Source of the DNA: Agrobacterium larrymoorei
GTDB lineage: Bacteria; Pseudomonadota; Alphaproteobacteria; Rhizobiales; Rhizobiaceae
Assembly (NCBI RefSeq): GCF_030819275.1
Contig: NZ_JAUTBL010000001.1
Coordinates: 1,332,501 to 1,396,500, forward strand
Direction: 5' to 3'
DNA length: 64,000 nt
The notes below the pieces were generated by a model. The model made no database searches, had not been told where the DNA came from, and was given only the letters and a program-made list of their open reading frames with translations. A program made the position numbers and the translations under genes. Positions within the stretch are counted from its first letter, which is position 1; each line of letters begins with the position of its first letter. Positions 15,532 through 24,440 of this stretch are shown one piece after another.

Positions 15532-16998
15532 ATGCGCGGCAACCTGGATATATCGGACATCAATCTCGCTGCGGAAACGGCAAGTGAGACCTCGGCGTCC
15601 GGTTCCTTTCCGGTCGTTACGTGGCGCATCACACGGAATGCCCTGTCGAATGTCTTGATGCTATCCCACGGCATTGCGATTGTCGGGTGCGGTGGACTTA
15701 CGGATTTGCTTCTATGGCGAGAGCCGCCGTTTCGCCCTGATTTTAGCGAAGTCTCGATCGCCTCTGTGGTGTTTTACGTTCTCGTCTCTGTGGTCATCGG
15801 GAACTATTCAGCAGAGTCGGGTGCGAAGGTTTCCGTTGGCTATTTGAAGTCAGCGATAGCATGGCTCGGTGCCGTTCTCCTCCTTGCTCTGGTGAGTTTG
15901 GCGGTTAAGAGCAGCGGTCAATACTCTCAAGTTGGTTCGATCTTTTTTGCTCTGGCAGGCCTGGTTGCAATTACGGCTGTCAATGGGCTCGCGTCACGGT
16001 TCATAGCGGTGCGCCTTAAAAAGCGCTCCATCGCGTTTGCTCGGGTCCATATGGTAACCTTACAGGCGCACCCGACCCAGTTCGACGTTGTCTGGGTACC
16101 TCCGCCTGGGATCGAAGTCGTCGAGCGACATTTCATTCCTGTATCGTCTCCTGAATTCCCCGAGCAATGCCGTGACGTTCGGGCCATCCTTCAGCGGTCG
16201 GTGGCGAAAGGGTGCTGCGATCAGATCCTGCTGGCAGCGTCGTGGCAGGACGCCAGCCGGATCTCAGCCCTTCTGCGGGAAATCGGGCCGTTGCCAGCGC
16301 CGGTCGTTCTCCTGGCAGATCCAGCGTTTGTTGGACTGAGCCAGCATCGTCGCATCACCTTAGGGAATAATGTCGGCTTCGAGCTGCAGTCTGCCCCTTT
16401 GGGATTGAGTGCGCGGTGGGCCAAGCGTGCGTTAGACGTTGTCGCTGCGGCTGCGTTGATCGTTCTTCTTAGCCCGGTGATGCTTCTGGCTATTTTGGCC
16501 ATATGGCTCGAAACAGGTTCCCCGATCCTCTTTCGCCAGGACAGACGCGGTTTCGGCGGGGTGCCATTCAAAATCCTGAAATTCCGAAGCATGACAGTTA
16601 CCGAAAATGGCGCCGATATTCCGCAGGCGCAGCGCCAAGACCCACGCATCACACGTGTTGGGCACTTTCTGCGACGCACAAGCATCGATGAGTTACCGCA
16701 GCTGTTCAACGTCCTGAACGGCGAGATGTCGCTCGTCGGACCAAGGCCGCATGCGATGGCTCATGACGATTACTACGACCGTTTCATCGAGCACTATGCG
16801 TTCCGTCATCATGTGAAACCAGGAATCACCGGCTGGGCTCAGGTGAATGGCCTGCGAGGCGCAACAGAGACGTCCGAACTCATGCGGTCTCGTATCGAAC
16901 ACGACCTCTGGTACATCAACCATTGGTCGATCTGGCTAGACGCGAAGATTATTTTCCTCACCGCTTTAAAGGTCTTCCGCGATGACAACGCCTATTGA
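15532..16998 (+). CDS. Undecaprenyl-phosphate sugar phosphotransferase (initiating enzyme of polysaccharide synthesis)
   Basis: A 488-residue polyprenyl-phosphate hexose-1-phosphate transferase of the WbaP/ExoY/GumD type. Several N-terminal membrane segments (residues about 30-165) precede a soluble middle part and the catalytic domain from about residue 290: RAKRALDVVAAAALIVLLSP membrane helix, FRQDRRGFGGVPFKILKFRSM, LRRTSIDELPQLFNVLNGEMSLVGPRP, GITGWAQVNGLRG. It transfers the first sugar phosphate to the lipid carrier at the inner membrane. A TTG at 15529 precedes the ATG chosen. Its end overlaps the NusG-like gene by 17 bp. Confidence 0.92.
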   Translation: MRGNLDISDINLAAETASETSASGSFPVVTWRITRNALSNVLMLSHGIAIVGCGGLTDLLLWREPPFRPDFSEVSIASVVFYVLVSVVIGNYSAESGAKVSVGYLKSAIAWLGAVLLLALVSLAVKSSGQYSQVGSIFFALAGLVAITAVNGLASRFIAVRLKKRSIAFARVHMVTLQAHPTQFDVVWVPPPGIEVVERHFIPVSSPEFPEQCRDVRAILQRSVAKGCCDQILLAASWQDASRISALLREIGPLPAPVVLLADPAFVGLSQHRRITLGNNVGFELQSAPLGLSARWAKRALDVVAAAALIVLLSPVMLLAILAIWLETGSPILFRQDRRGFGGVPFKILKFRSMTVTENGADIPQAQRQDPRITRVGHFLRRTSIDELPQLFNVLNGEMSLVGPRPHAMAHDDYYDRFIEHYAFRHHVKPGITGWAQVNGLRGATETSELMRSRIEHDLWYINHWSIWLDAKIIFLTALKVFRDDNAY

Positions 16999-17518
16999 TG
17001 TCAATGTGCGGCCGGCCGCCGGAAGAGGCTGGTACGTATTTCGCTCTGTGGCGCGCGGGGAGGGGTCGGCTGAGGCCAATCTCACTAAGCAGGGTTTCGT
17101 TCATTTCCTGCCAAAGGTCATAGTCACGAAGCGGCATGCCCGTCGGTATATTACCCAAAAGGAATGGTTGTTCCCGCGGTATGGGTTCCTTCTGATGGAT
17201 CTGTCCCGTGACAGATGGCGAAGTGTCAACGGGACTTACGGTGTCGATCAGTTGGTCATGGGGCTTGATGGTCCTCAACGCGTTCCAACCAAGGTGATCG
17301 AAAACCTGCAAGCAGCGACCGGTCCAGACGGTCTGTTCTCCCCCGATGCTGAATTGCTCCCTGGCGTGACAGTGCGAGTGAGGCAGGGCCCCTTAACGGG
17401 AACGCTGGGGGTTTTGCAAAACCTGGATGGTCGGGGGCGTGTCGAACTTCTCCTTGATCTCATGAATAGCCAGGTGCGGACCACTGTTGCCCGCGAGTGG
17501 ATTGAAATCAAAGCATAG
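16982..17518 (+). CDS. RfaH-like NusG paralog (operon-specific antiterminator)
   Basis: A 178-residue NusG-family protein. The N-terminal NGN domain begins GWYVFRSVARGEGSAEANLTKQGF and includes LFPRYGFLLMD. The C-terminal KOW domain starts GVTVRVRQGPLTGTLGVLQ and ends LLLDLMNSQVRTTVAREWIEI, close to the RfaH pattern LLLNLINKEIKHSV. Such paralogs bind elongating RNA polymerase at a DNA element in long polysaccharide operons and suppress termination. It is the second gene of the locus and is followed within 65 bp by a hairpin and an ops-like 12-mer (17581-17592), which supports operon-specific action. It is not the housekeeping NusG, which is usually encoded beside ribosomal protein genes. Confidence 0.88.
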   Translation: MTTPIDVNVRPAAGRGWYVFRSVARGEGSAEANLTKQGFVHFLPKVIVTKRHARRYITQKEWLFPRYGFLLMDLSRDRWRSVNGTYGVDQLVMGLDGPQRVPTKVIENLQAATGPDGLFSPDAELLPGVTVRVRQGPLTGTLGVLQNLDGRGRVELLLDLMNSQVRTTVAREWIEIKA

Positions 17519-17520
17519 GG

Positions 17521-17545
17521 TCCCGCAGCTGTGGGATTTGTTTGG
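17521..17545 (+). terminator. Terminator-like hairpin after the NusG paralog
   Basis: TCCCGCAGCTGTGGGA (17521-17536) can form a stem of about seven pairs including one G-U, followed by TTTGTTTG. It begins 2 bp after the stop codon. The loop is very short, so efficiency is uncertain. It may separate the first two genes from the long downstream operon. Confidence 0.5.
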
Positions 17546-17580
17546 GAAATAACCCGGTTGGAGCATGGCTTCACCCGGAT

Positions 17581-17601
17581 GGCGGTAGCGTGGAAACCGC
17601 C
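17581..17601 (+). promoter_or_regulatory. ops-like element with hairpin
   Basis: GGCGGTAGCGTG (17581-17592) is identical to the 12-base ops element that recruits RfaH in enterobacterial JUMPstart leaders. It is also the left half of a hairpin: GGCGGT (17581-17586) pairs perfectly with ACCGCC (17596-17601) across a 9-nt loop. It lies 29 bp before ugd and 62 bp after the RfaH-like gene. A chance match is possible in GC-rich DNA, but the position beside an RfaH-like gene makes function likely. Confidence 0.65.
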
Positions 17602-17630
17602 TGGAATATCATTCCGAAGGAAGAGAAACG

Positions 17631-18950
17631 TTGAAGATAGTGGTAATTGGTGCAGGCTATGTCGGTTTGGTCTCCGGAGTCTGTTTCGCCGACTTTGGCC
17701 ATGACGTTGTTTGTGTGGAAAGTGATGTGTCCAAGATTGAAGCTCTCCTGGCGGGAAGAGTTCCAATCTACGAGCCCGGTCTTGAGGAACTTGTTGCCAA
17801 TAACAGGCGTGCTGGGCGGCTCTCATTCAGCAATAATCTCTCCGATGCTCTGGACGGTGCAGATGCGGTGTTTATCGCTGTAGGCACACCATCGCGCCAC
17901 GGTGACGGGCATGCGGATCTCTCCTATGTCTACGGGGCGGCCAGGGACATAGCTCGATCCGTAAAGCGGTTCACAGTCGTGGTAACGAAATCGACAGTTC
18001 CCGTAGGTACCGGTGACGAGGTCGAGCGCATCATCCGCTCGGAAAACCCGGCCGCCGATGTGGTCGTCGCATCCAATCCTGAATTTTTACGTGAAGGTGC
18101 GGCAATCACCGATTTCAAGCGGCCTGATCGCATTGTGGTCGGGACGCAAGACGAGCGGGCCCAAGCCGTCCTTACGGAAATCTACCGGCCCCTCTTCCTC
18201 AATAAGTCTCCGATAATATTCACGGACAGACGGACCGCAGAACTGATCAAATATGCCTCCAACGCATTTTTGGCCATGAAGATCACTTTCATCAACGAGA
18301 TCGCCGATCTCTGCGAGCGGGTCGGCGCGAATGTACAGCACGTGGCGCGGGGGATAGGCGCTGATGGACGTATAGGTTCAAAGTTCCTTCATGCTGGCGC
18401 TGGTTACGGTGGGTCCTGCTTTCCGAAGGACACGCTGGCACTGGTGAAGACAGCGCAGGACCATGGTAGCCCCGTTCGCCTGATCGAGACGACCGTCACC
18501 GTTAACGATGAACGTAAACGGGCGATGGCGCGCAAGATCATTCTGGCCTGTGACGGTGACGTGCGGGGTAAAACCATTGCAATTCTTGGGTTAACCTTCA
18601 AGCCAAACACTGATGACATGCGCGAGGCGCCGTCTCTGTCGATTATCAAGGCGCTTGAAGAGGCGGGTGCTACGGTACGCGCTTATGATCCCGAAGGTGT
18701 CAAGTCAGCGCGCGCAATGCTGCCCAACGTAGTGTTTTGCGACAATGCCTATGAGGCTGCGGAAGGTGCCTGCGGAATTTCACTGGTGACTGAATGGGAT
18801 CAGTTTCGAGCACTCGACTGGTCGCGGCTTCGCCTGCTGGTGTCCGAGCCGGTCTTCATTGATTTGCGCAATGTTTACACGCCGGAAGAAGTCACCAGAC
18901 ACGGCTTTTCATACCATTCCATCGGGCGACCGGTCTCTCCGGGCAATTGA
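17631..18950 (+). CDS. ugd: UDP-glucose 6-dehydrogenase family (UDP-glucose/GDP-mannose dehydrogenase)
   Basis: A 439-residue NAD-dependent nucleotide-sugar dehydrogenase making a uronic-acid donor, most likely UDP-glucuronate, for the polysaccharide. The N-terminal Rossmann fold has KIVVIGAGYVGLVSG. The catalytic region GAGYGGSCFPKD holds the active-site Cys, and the central helix contains ELIKYASNAFLAMKITFINEIADLC. The C-terminal domain has ILGLTFKPNTDDMREAPS. The TTG start is supported by AAGGAAGAG 5 nt upstream and by alignment with the usual MKI start. GDP-mannose dehydrogenase is an alternative, but the motif pattern is closer to UGD. Confidence 0.9.
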   Translation: MKIVVIGAGYVGLVSGVCFADFGHDVVCVESDVSKIEALLAGRVPIYEPGLEELVANNRRAGRLSFSNNLSDALDGADAVFIAVGTPSRHGDGHADLSYVYGAARDIARSVKRFTVVVTKSTVPVGTGDEVERIIRSENPAADVVVASNPEFLREGAAITDFKRPDRIVVGTQDERAQAVLTEIYRPLFLNKSPIIFTDRRTAELIKYASNAFLAMKITFINEIADLCERVGANVQHVARGIGADGRIGSKFLHAGAGYGGSCFPKDTLALVKTAQDHGSPVRLIETTVTVNDERKRAMARKIILACDGDVRGKTIAILGLTFKPNTDDMREAPSLSIIKALEEAGATVRAYDPEGVKSARAMLPNVVFCDNAYEAAEGACGISLVTEWDQFRALDWSRLRLLVSEPVFIDLRNVYTPEEVTRHGFSYHSIGRPVSPGN

Positions 18951-19043
18951 CCCTTTCTCATCCAGCTCTGCGACCCACCTCAACGGCACGGACCCTCTCC
19001 CCGGCTTGCCGCTCCCGGGCAACTTAATGATAGGAGCTTTCGC

Positions 19044-20247
19044 ATGAAGCGAAGACAGTTTTGTTATTCGGTCTTATCGCTCGTTGGCGTTTCGAGTTGC
19101 TCGTCGCTTCCAGGCAGCGGCCCGGGCGCGCGTGACGTCGCGTCCAAAGCCACGGCATCCTTAAGGGAAACTGCTACGAGTGCGTTCAAATACGTATCGG
19201 TTGACCTTACTCAACAGGTTCTTGCTGTTTTGGGAGATCCCGGTCCGGGCTCTTTTTTACGAAGTTTTGGCAAGGGACGGAGTGGCCCGCCAGAACTGAT
19301 GGTTGGCGTCGGAGATACCGTGTCCATCACCATATTTGAATCGCAGTCGGGTGGATTGTTTGTTCCCAATGACGCGGGTTCTCGGCCCGGCAACTATGTG
19401 ACACTTCCCTCGCAAACCGTAGATCAAAAAGGCTATATTTCCATCCCTTATGCTGGCGCGGTTCTTGCAAAAGGTCGCACGCTGGGTGTGATCCAGGCAG
19501 ATATCGTCAAGAGGCTGTCGTCACGGGGCCATCGAGCCTCAAGTGGTTATCTCCGTTACGAGTCAAGCCTCTAACGAGGTAACCGTGATCGGTCAGGTTG
19601 GGTCGCCCGGCAAGCTCAATATCAATTCCGGCGGAGATCGCGTGCTCGATATTCTGTCGCGCGCCGGGGGTATTACCAATGCAGGTTATGAGACGTTTGT
19701 GACTCTGCAGCGGCGCGGCACCAAGGCAACGATCTATTTCTTGAACTTGGTGGATGACTCGAAAGAAAATATCTATGTAGCGCCAGACGACACGCTCTAT
19801 GTCTATCAGGAGCAACGGTCATTTACCGCCTTCGGGGCTTCGGGTAACAGCGGACAGTTCAAGTTCGAGCAGGAGCATGTATTGCTCTCGGATGCCGTGG
19901 GCAAGGCCGGGGGACTTCTCGATTCTCAAGCCGATCCCGGCCAAGTGCTGCTGTATCGACTGGAGCATCGCGCAAACCTCGAAAAGATGAAGGTGAATCT
20001 CTCGGCATTTGCTCCAGACGTTCTGGAGGTGCCGACAATCTATCGCGCCAATTTCCGCGATCCCTCTTCATTCTTCGTGGCCAAGAAATTCTTCGTACAT
20101 GATCGTGACGTGCTTTACGTCACAAACGCCGACCAGGTCGAATTGTTCAAGTTCCTCACACTCATCACCGGCATTGTCGGCGCGGCAGCCTCGACGGCCG
20201 CAGACGTCGCTACAACCAGAAATGCGGGCCGGTATCTCAGCCAATGA
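19044..20247 (+). pseudogene. Wza-like polysaccharide export lipoprotein, interrupted by a +1 frameshift
   Basis: The 5' part (19044-19574) encodes a signal peptide with a lipobox-like VSSCS and the start of the polysaccharide export domain (VGDTVSITIFESQSGG, ISIPYAGAVLAKGRTLGVIQADIVKRL). The 3' part, in the next frame and open from 19543 to 20247, continues with SVTSQASNEVTVIGQVGSPGKL and further SLBB-type repeats. At 19525-19528 a run of four G occurs where three would keep the frame: with GGG the protein reads LSSRAIEPQVVISVTSQAS without a break. The full protein of about 400 residues would form the outer-membrane export channel. The extra G may be a real mutation, a phase-variable tract or a sequencing error. 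Confidence 0.85.
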
Positions 20248-20309
20248 ACTCTAACAGAGAAGTGAGTTCCATAACTTGCCCCCATTGTCAGCTCATGGAG
20301 ATCTTGGAC

Positions 20310-20993
20310 ATGAAACGTCTTTTGCTGTTGTTGGGAATATCTGCATCAGTCCTTACGCAGGCATTCTCTTTCCCTGCCGTTGCACAGAATGCTTCCACGG
20401 CGGTAAGTGGCGGGGCCTGCGGCGGATCATATAATCTGCCGGACAAGCTCCCTGGCCAGCAACTTTCGGATTTTAAGTCCAATCCGGAAGCGCTGCTGAA
20501 GAGCAATCCGGTCGGTGGGCTGCAATTGAGCGGTGAAGTCAAGGCGCTGACGGAGACGGACCCGTCAGCCGCAGTTGATGCGCTCCTCGAGATTGCACGC
20601 TCGGCAAATTCGACGCAAGCAGCCGCCATCGGATCAGGCTTGGGGCAGGCGGCCACGGCAATCATGGCGATTGACAAGCTGTGCGGTGACGACATTGCGC
20701 GCAGGATTGCCAGCTCCGGCTTGAGTGACGTGCTGATTGGCTACAACATGGCGACGACCCAAACACTGATGCTGTCTGCCAGTGGCGCAGATGTTGGTGC
20801 TGGTGTCGGAGGGGGAGTTGGTGTCGGAGGGGGAGTTGGTGGCGTCGTGAACGGAAGCAGAGGTGCTCCTTCAGTCGGCGCGACAACAAGTGCGAGCGGC
20901 AGCTCAAGTCATACCAACACCGCCGATACGTACAGTTTTTCGGGCTCGACCATTACCTGCTCGACATCGGTTAGTCCCCGGCGAACATGCTGA
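20310..20993 (+). CDS. Predicted secreted protein of unknown function in the exopolysaccharide locus
   Basis: About 227 residues from the ATG at 20310 (GGAG 9 nt upstream); the open frame also allows starts at 20244 and 20295. It begins with a clear signal peptide (MKRLLLLLGISASVLTQAFSFPAVAQ). The middle is Ala/Ser-rich and helical, with regularly spaced small residues (AVDALLEIARSANSTQAAAIGSGLGQAATAIMAIDKLCGDDIARRI). The C-terminus is Gly/Val-rich with a GVGGGV duplication, then Ser/Thr-rich, with two Cys near the end. No known family recognised. It lies between the export gene and the Wzc-like gene, so a periplasmic or surface role in polysaccharide export is likely but unproven. Confidence 0.7.
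   Translation: MKRLLLLLGISASVLTQAFSFPAVAQNASTAVSGGACGGSYNLPDKLPGQQLSDFKSNPEALLKSNPVGGLQLSGEVKALTETDPSAAVDALLEIARSANSTQAAAIGSGLGQAATAIMAIDKLCGDDIARRIASSGLSDVLIGYNMATTQTLMLSASGADVGAGVGGGVGVGGGVGGVVNGSRGAPSVGATTSASGSSSHTNTADTYSFSGSTITCSTSVSPRRTC
20802..20837 (+). repeat. 18-bp direct tandem repeat in the coding region
   Basis: GGTGTCGGAGGGGGAGTT occurs twice head to tail (20802-20819 and 20820-20837), encoding GVGGGV twice. Copy number could change by slippage without shifting the frame. Confidence 0.85.
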
Positions 20994-21194
20994 GTATCTC
21001 CTGTCAAGTTGGGAGCCGTTGAGCCCCGCTGATACGGTACAAGAAGCATCCCTTCGATAGATATCGGATTCGAGAGTTTGTCAGGGACCGCCTGAAACTG
21101 AATCCTGAAAAATCAATGAAAACAAAGCAGTCGAGTGTGTGTCTCGCTTAATCGCTATTTGACAGACATGAGAGTGCTTTCACAAGGATCCGGC

Positions 21195-23519
21195 ATGTCC
21201 GATCGCGCAGTAGACAATCGCCTTGAAACTATTCCGCCTAAAGAGAATCCAACAGGAGTACAAACAACAATTGACGTCGTCGGGCTCATAGCTGCTTTAC
21301 GTCGACAAAAGATGGTCGTTGTTATCGCGACATGTTCAGTCCTCTTGCTCGGCGCGGTCTATTGCGTTTCAGCGGTGCCTCGTTACACGGCTACGAATGA
21401 GATTATTATCGATAGCCACAAGAACCTTTCGGACCTGACGGCAAGCCTGGCCGACGCGACGCTAGATACGGCTGCCATTGACAGCCAGGTCGAGGTTATC
21501 AAATCGGATAACGTCGCAGCGTTGGTGAGCCAAGAGTTGCAGCTTGATCAGAACGAGTTGTTTTTGAATGGCGGTGGTTTGTTGTCCGCCGTCAGAAGCA
21601 CAATTTCGCATATCGTCAACTTCGGGTCATGGTTTGTCTCGCCGTCGGTCAACGAGGAGGAAAGGCGGCAGGCTGTCCGGGAGGCCATCATCGCAAAGCT
21701 TGAGAGCAATCTTGAGGTCAAGCGTGTTGCGCGAACCTATATTCTGACCGTCAGCTATACATCGCCCAATCCCAAGTTATCCGTCGATATCGCCAACGCC
21801 TACGCGGATGCCTACTTCACGGATCAATTGAATGCCCGCTATGAGCAGGTCAAGCGCGCCAGTGGCTGGCTTCGGGATCGCCTGACCGAACTCAAGTCAA
21901 GTTCAATTCAGGCCGATATGGCGATCCAGCAGTTCAAGGCGAAGCACGGGCTGGTGTCTTCAGGTGATGGCAAGTTTATCGGTGACCAACAGGTTACTGA
22001 ACTGACCTCGCAACTGTCTGCTGCGCATGATCAAACAGCGAATGCCGAAGCCCGCCTGAAGCAGATTACGGATATTATTCAATCGGGTAGAACCGATGTC
22101 GCCGTCACGGATCAATTGGGCAGCGCTGTTATCAATGATCTGCGCACCAAATATCTCAAGGCAGCCAAGACGGCGCAGGAGCTGACCAGTAAACTCGGCC
22201 CAACGCACTACCAAGTGGTCAGTCTTCATAAGGATATGGATGAGTACCAGCGGCTAATCTTCGTAGAGTTAAAGCGTATCGCGATGACCTATACTTCAGA
22301 CCTTGAGGTCGCACGGACGCGCGAGAAAACGCTGAACGATTCAATGAATACCCTCGCGGGGGAGCAGACGTCGTCCAACGAGGTCATGGTGCAATTGCGT
22401 CAATTGATCCGGGAATCGGACAGCTACCAAAACCTGTATACGACATTCTTGCAGCGCTATCAGGATGCACTTCAGCAGCAATCGTTTCCGACGACAGAGG
22501 CGCGCACCATCACCAGCGCCACCCTGCCCAGCAAGCCAAGCTGGCCCAATATACCGTTTGTGATGGTCTGGTCGGGCTTGGTGGGTCTGATGCTTGGCGG
22601 TAGTCTGGCAGCATGGCGGGAGTATAATGATCAAGGCTTCCGTACGCCCGATCAGGTGCGGGAGGTCACCGGACTTCATTTCATTGGCATGCTTGAGAAA
22701 CTGCCTAGCAAAAAAAATGAGCCCGAACAGGCAGAGAGCCCTGATGCCCGCCATGTGCTTATACGTGAGCCTATCATGCGGCACGTGCTTGAAATGCCTC
22801 TGTCGGGCTTTGCCGAAACGTTGCGGTCAGCGAAGGTCGAGGTCGATCTTCAGATCAATGCAGGGCGGAAGGTCATTGGCATCGTCTCTGTGATGCCCGG
22901 CGAAGGTAAGACAACAACGGCGAAGAACCTTGCAAGTCTCATTGCTTTGCAGGGCGCTCGTGTTCTCCTTATCGATGCGGACTTTCGTAATCCCGGAATG
23001 ACGCGACGCATGGCCCCCCATGTTACGGCCGGGTTGATCGAGGTACTTCGGAGAGAACGGCCACTGGAGGAACTTTTGTTGCGGGAGCCGGAAAGCGGCC
23101 TCCTGTTCTTGCCAAGCGTCACGAAGAAACGGATTCTCGACAGTCAGGTTCTCCTTGCCTCAAATGAGATGGAGAAATTGCTCGAGGAAGCCGCTGCCAA
23201 TTTTGATTATGTGATCGTTGATCTGCCGCCACTGGGACCCGTCATCGATGTCCGCGGGATCAGCCGCTTCTTCAATGCCTTCGTCTTCGTGGTCGAATGG
23301 GGCACCACGCCGCGCCGTGTCGTTCGGCGAGTGCTGGAAGAAAACAGGGATATCTACGAAAAAACCGTTGGCCTGATCTTCAACAGTGTCATCAGCGCAC
23401 GGATGAGGAAATACAATTACGGTGAATCACGCGGATACTATTACGGAAAGTATGCGTACTATTACACGGATAGCGGAACCGGTAAGGAGAGGGCGGGTGG
23501 CAAGAAAACGCGCTTGTGA
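21195..23519 (+). CDS. Wzc-like polysaccharide co-polymerase and tyrosine autokinase
   Basis: About 774 residues. An N-terminal Wzz domain with a first membrane segment (MVVVIATCSVLLLGAVYCV) is followed by a long periplasmic coiled-coil region (about 160-430) and a second membrane segment near residue 455. A cytoplasmic BY-kinase domain follows, with Walker A GIVSVMPGEGKTTTAKNLA (about 560), Walker A' VLLIDADFRNPG and Walker B YVIVDLPPL. The last 40 residues hold a tyrosine cluster (KYNYGESRGYYYGKYAYYY) for autophosphorylation. It controls chain length and export together with the Wza-like channel. The ATG at 21195 with AAGGA 6 nt upstream is preferred over GTG 21135 and ATG 21168. Confidence 0.92.
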   Translation: MSDRAVDNRLETIPPKENPTGVQTTIDVVGLIAALRRQKMVVVIATCSVLLLGAVYCVSAVPRYTATNEIIIDSHKNLSDLTASLADATLDTAAIDSQVEVIKSDNVAALVSQELQLDQNELFLNGGGLLSAVRSTISHIVNFGSWFVSPSVNEEERRQAVREAIIAKLESNLEVKRVARTYILTVSYTSPNPKLSVDIANAYADAYFTDQLNARYEQVKRASGWLRDRLTELKSSSIQADMAIQQFKAKHGLVSSGDGKFIGDQQVTELTSQLSAAHDQTANAEARLKQITDIIQSGRTDVAVTDQLGSAVINDLRTKYLKAAKTAQELTSKLGPTHYQVVSLHKDMDEYQRLIFVELKRIAMTYTSDLEVARTREKTLNDSMNTLAGEQTSSNEVMVQLRQLIRESDSYQNLYTTFLQRYQDALQQQSFPTTEARTITSATLPSKPSWPNIPFVMVWSGLVGLMLGGSLAAWREYNDQGFRTPDQVREVTGLHFIGMLEKLPSKKNEPEQAESPDARHVLIREPIMRHVLEMPLSGFAETLRSAKVEVDLQINAGRKVIGIVSVMPGEGKTTTAKNLASLIALQGARVLLIDADFRNPGMTRRMAPHVTAGLIEVLRRERPLEELLLREPESGLLFLPSVTKKRILDSQVLLASNEMEKLLEEAAANFDYVIVDLPPLGPVIDVRGISRFFNAFVFVVEWGTTPRRVVRRVLEENRDIYEKTVGLIFNSVISARMRKYNYGESRGYYYGKYAYYYTDSGTGKERAGGKKTRL

Positions 23520-24376
23520 GACGCTTTCTCTATTTGGTCCTGGCGATCGGGGCCAGCAGCCTTCTCTTTCTGACGGCCGGCAACGTGCTGCTGGATATCT
23601 TGCCGACCAGTGATGTTCGCCGTCTCGGTCGCGCAGCTGAACTCGCAGCACTCAGTCGTCAGTCGGTTACCGAGCGGGCAGGGGTATTCGATGCCAGCAG
23701 TTGGATAGACCCCAAGGTTCTGACAGAGGTGGCAGACTCGAAAGCGATGAAAGCCGCAGAAAGCAGCTGTCTGGACGAGGTGTCGCGTGGTGTATTGGCA
23801 GTCCGGCTGGGCGCGCTCGATCAGGCAATTTGGTCGGAAGCCAGGGATAGGGACATCCAGAGCCTTCTTGCCGCTGCAAATCGGGCTGTGAAACATCGGC
23901 TTCAATGCACGCCGACCGATGGCAACGCATGGATGCTTCTTGCCCAAATTCTGGTGCAGCAAGGCGGTGACATGGCGAGCCTCACTCGCTTGCTAGATCT
24001 TTCGTATTTTTACGCCCCAGCGGAAAAATGGATCATGATTCCTCGCTTGCGACTGGTGGGAACTTTGGTGGATACAGGGAGGATCACCCTGCCGCCACAG
24101 CACGGACTTGACATTGAGCGCGTCATCAGGCTGGGCGAACCTCGCGAGATCGCCTCGCTCTATAGTGAGGCTGGAGAACGATCACGACAGTTGATGCGAA
24201 CCGTGATTGACCGGCAACGTCTCGATCGCCAGGTACGTATCTTGAAGATCATTGATGCGCTCGGGGTTTCCTATCCTGTGCCTTTGAACTGTCGACCGCC
24301 GGCTTTGAACGGTCCACCGGGGGCGGAGCTTGATCTGAAGCGTCCGGCGGAACTCGTCGTCGCCTGTGCAAAATAG
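23516..24376 (+). CDS. Membrane-anchored protein of unknown function in the exopolysaccharide locus
   Basis: A 286-residue protein with one N-terminal membrane anchor (YLVLAIGASSLLFLTAGNVLL) and a mostly helical periplasmic part. The segment CTPTDGNAWMLLAQILVQQGGDMASLTRLLDLSYFYAPAEKW looks like a TPR-type repeat. Its GTG start overlaps the stop of the Wzc-like gene (GTGA), so translation is probably coupled. Small TPR-like anchored proteins occur in other alphaproteobacterial polysaccharide loci, but no specific function is assigned here. Confidence 0.7.
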   Translation: MRRFLYLVLAIGASSLLFLTAGNVLLDILPTSDVRRLGRAAELAALSRQSVTERAGVFDASSWIDPKVLTEVADSKAMKAAESSCLDEVSRGVLAVRLGALDQAIWSEARDRDIQSLLAAANRAVKHRLQCTPTDGNAWMLLAQILVQQGGDMASLTRLLDLSYFYAPAEKWIMIPRLRLVGTLVDTGRITLPPQHGLDIERVIRLGEPREIASLYSEAGERSRQLMRTVIDRQRLDRQVRILKIIDALGVSYPVPLNCRPPALNGPPGAELDLKRPAELVVACAK

Positions 24377-24440
24377 GGTTTACGGAATTCTCAAAGATCC
24401 AGACAGTCATCCGGCAGGGACGAAGTATCAGGCAAATGCG

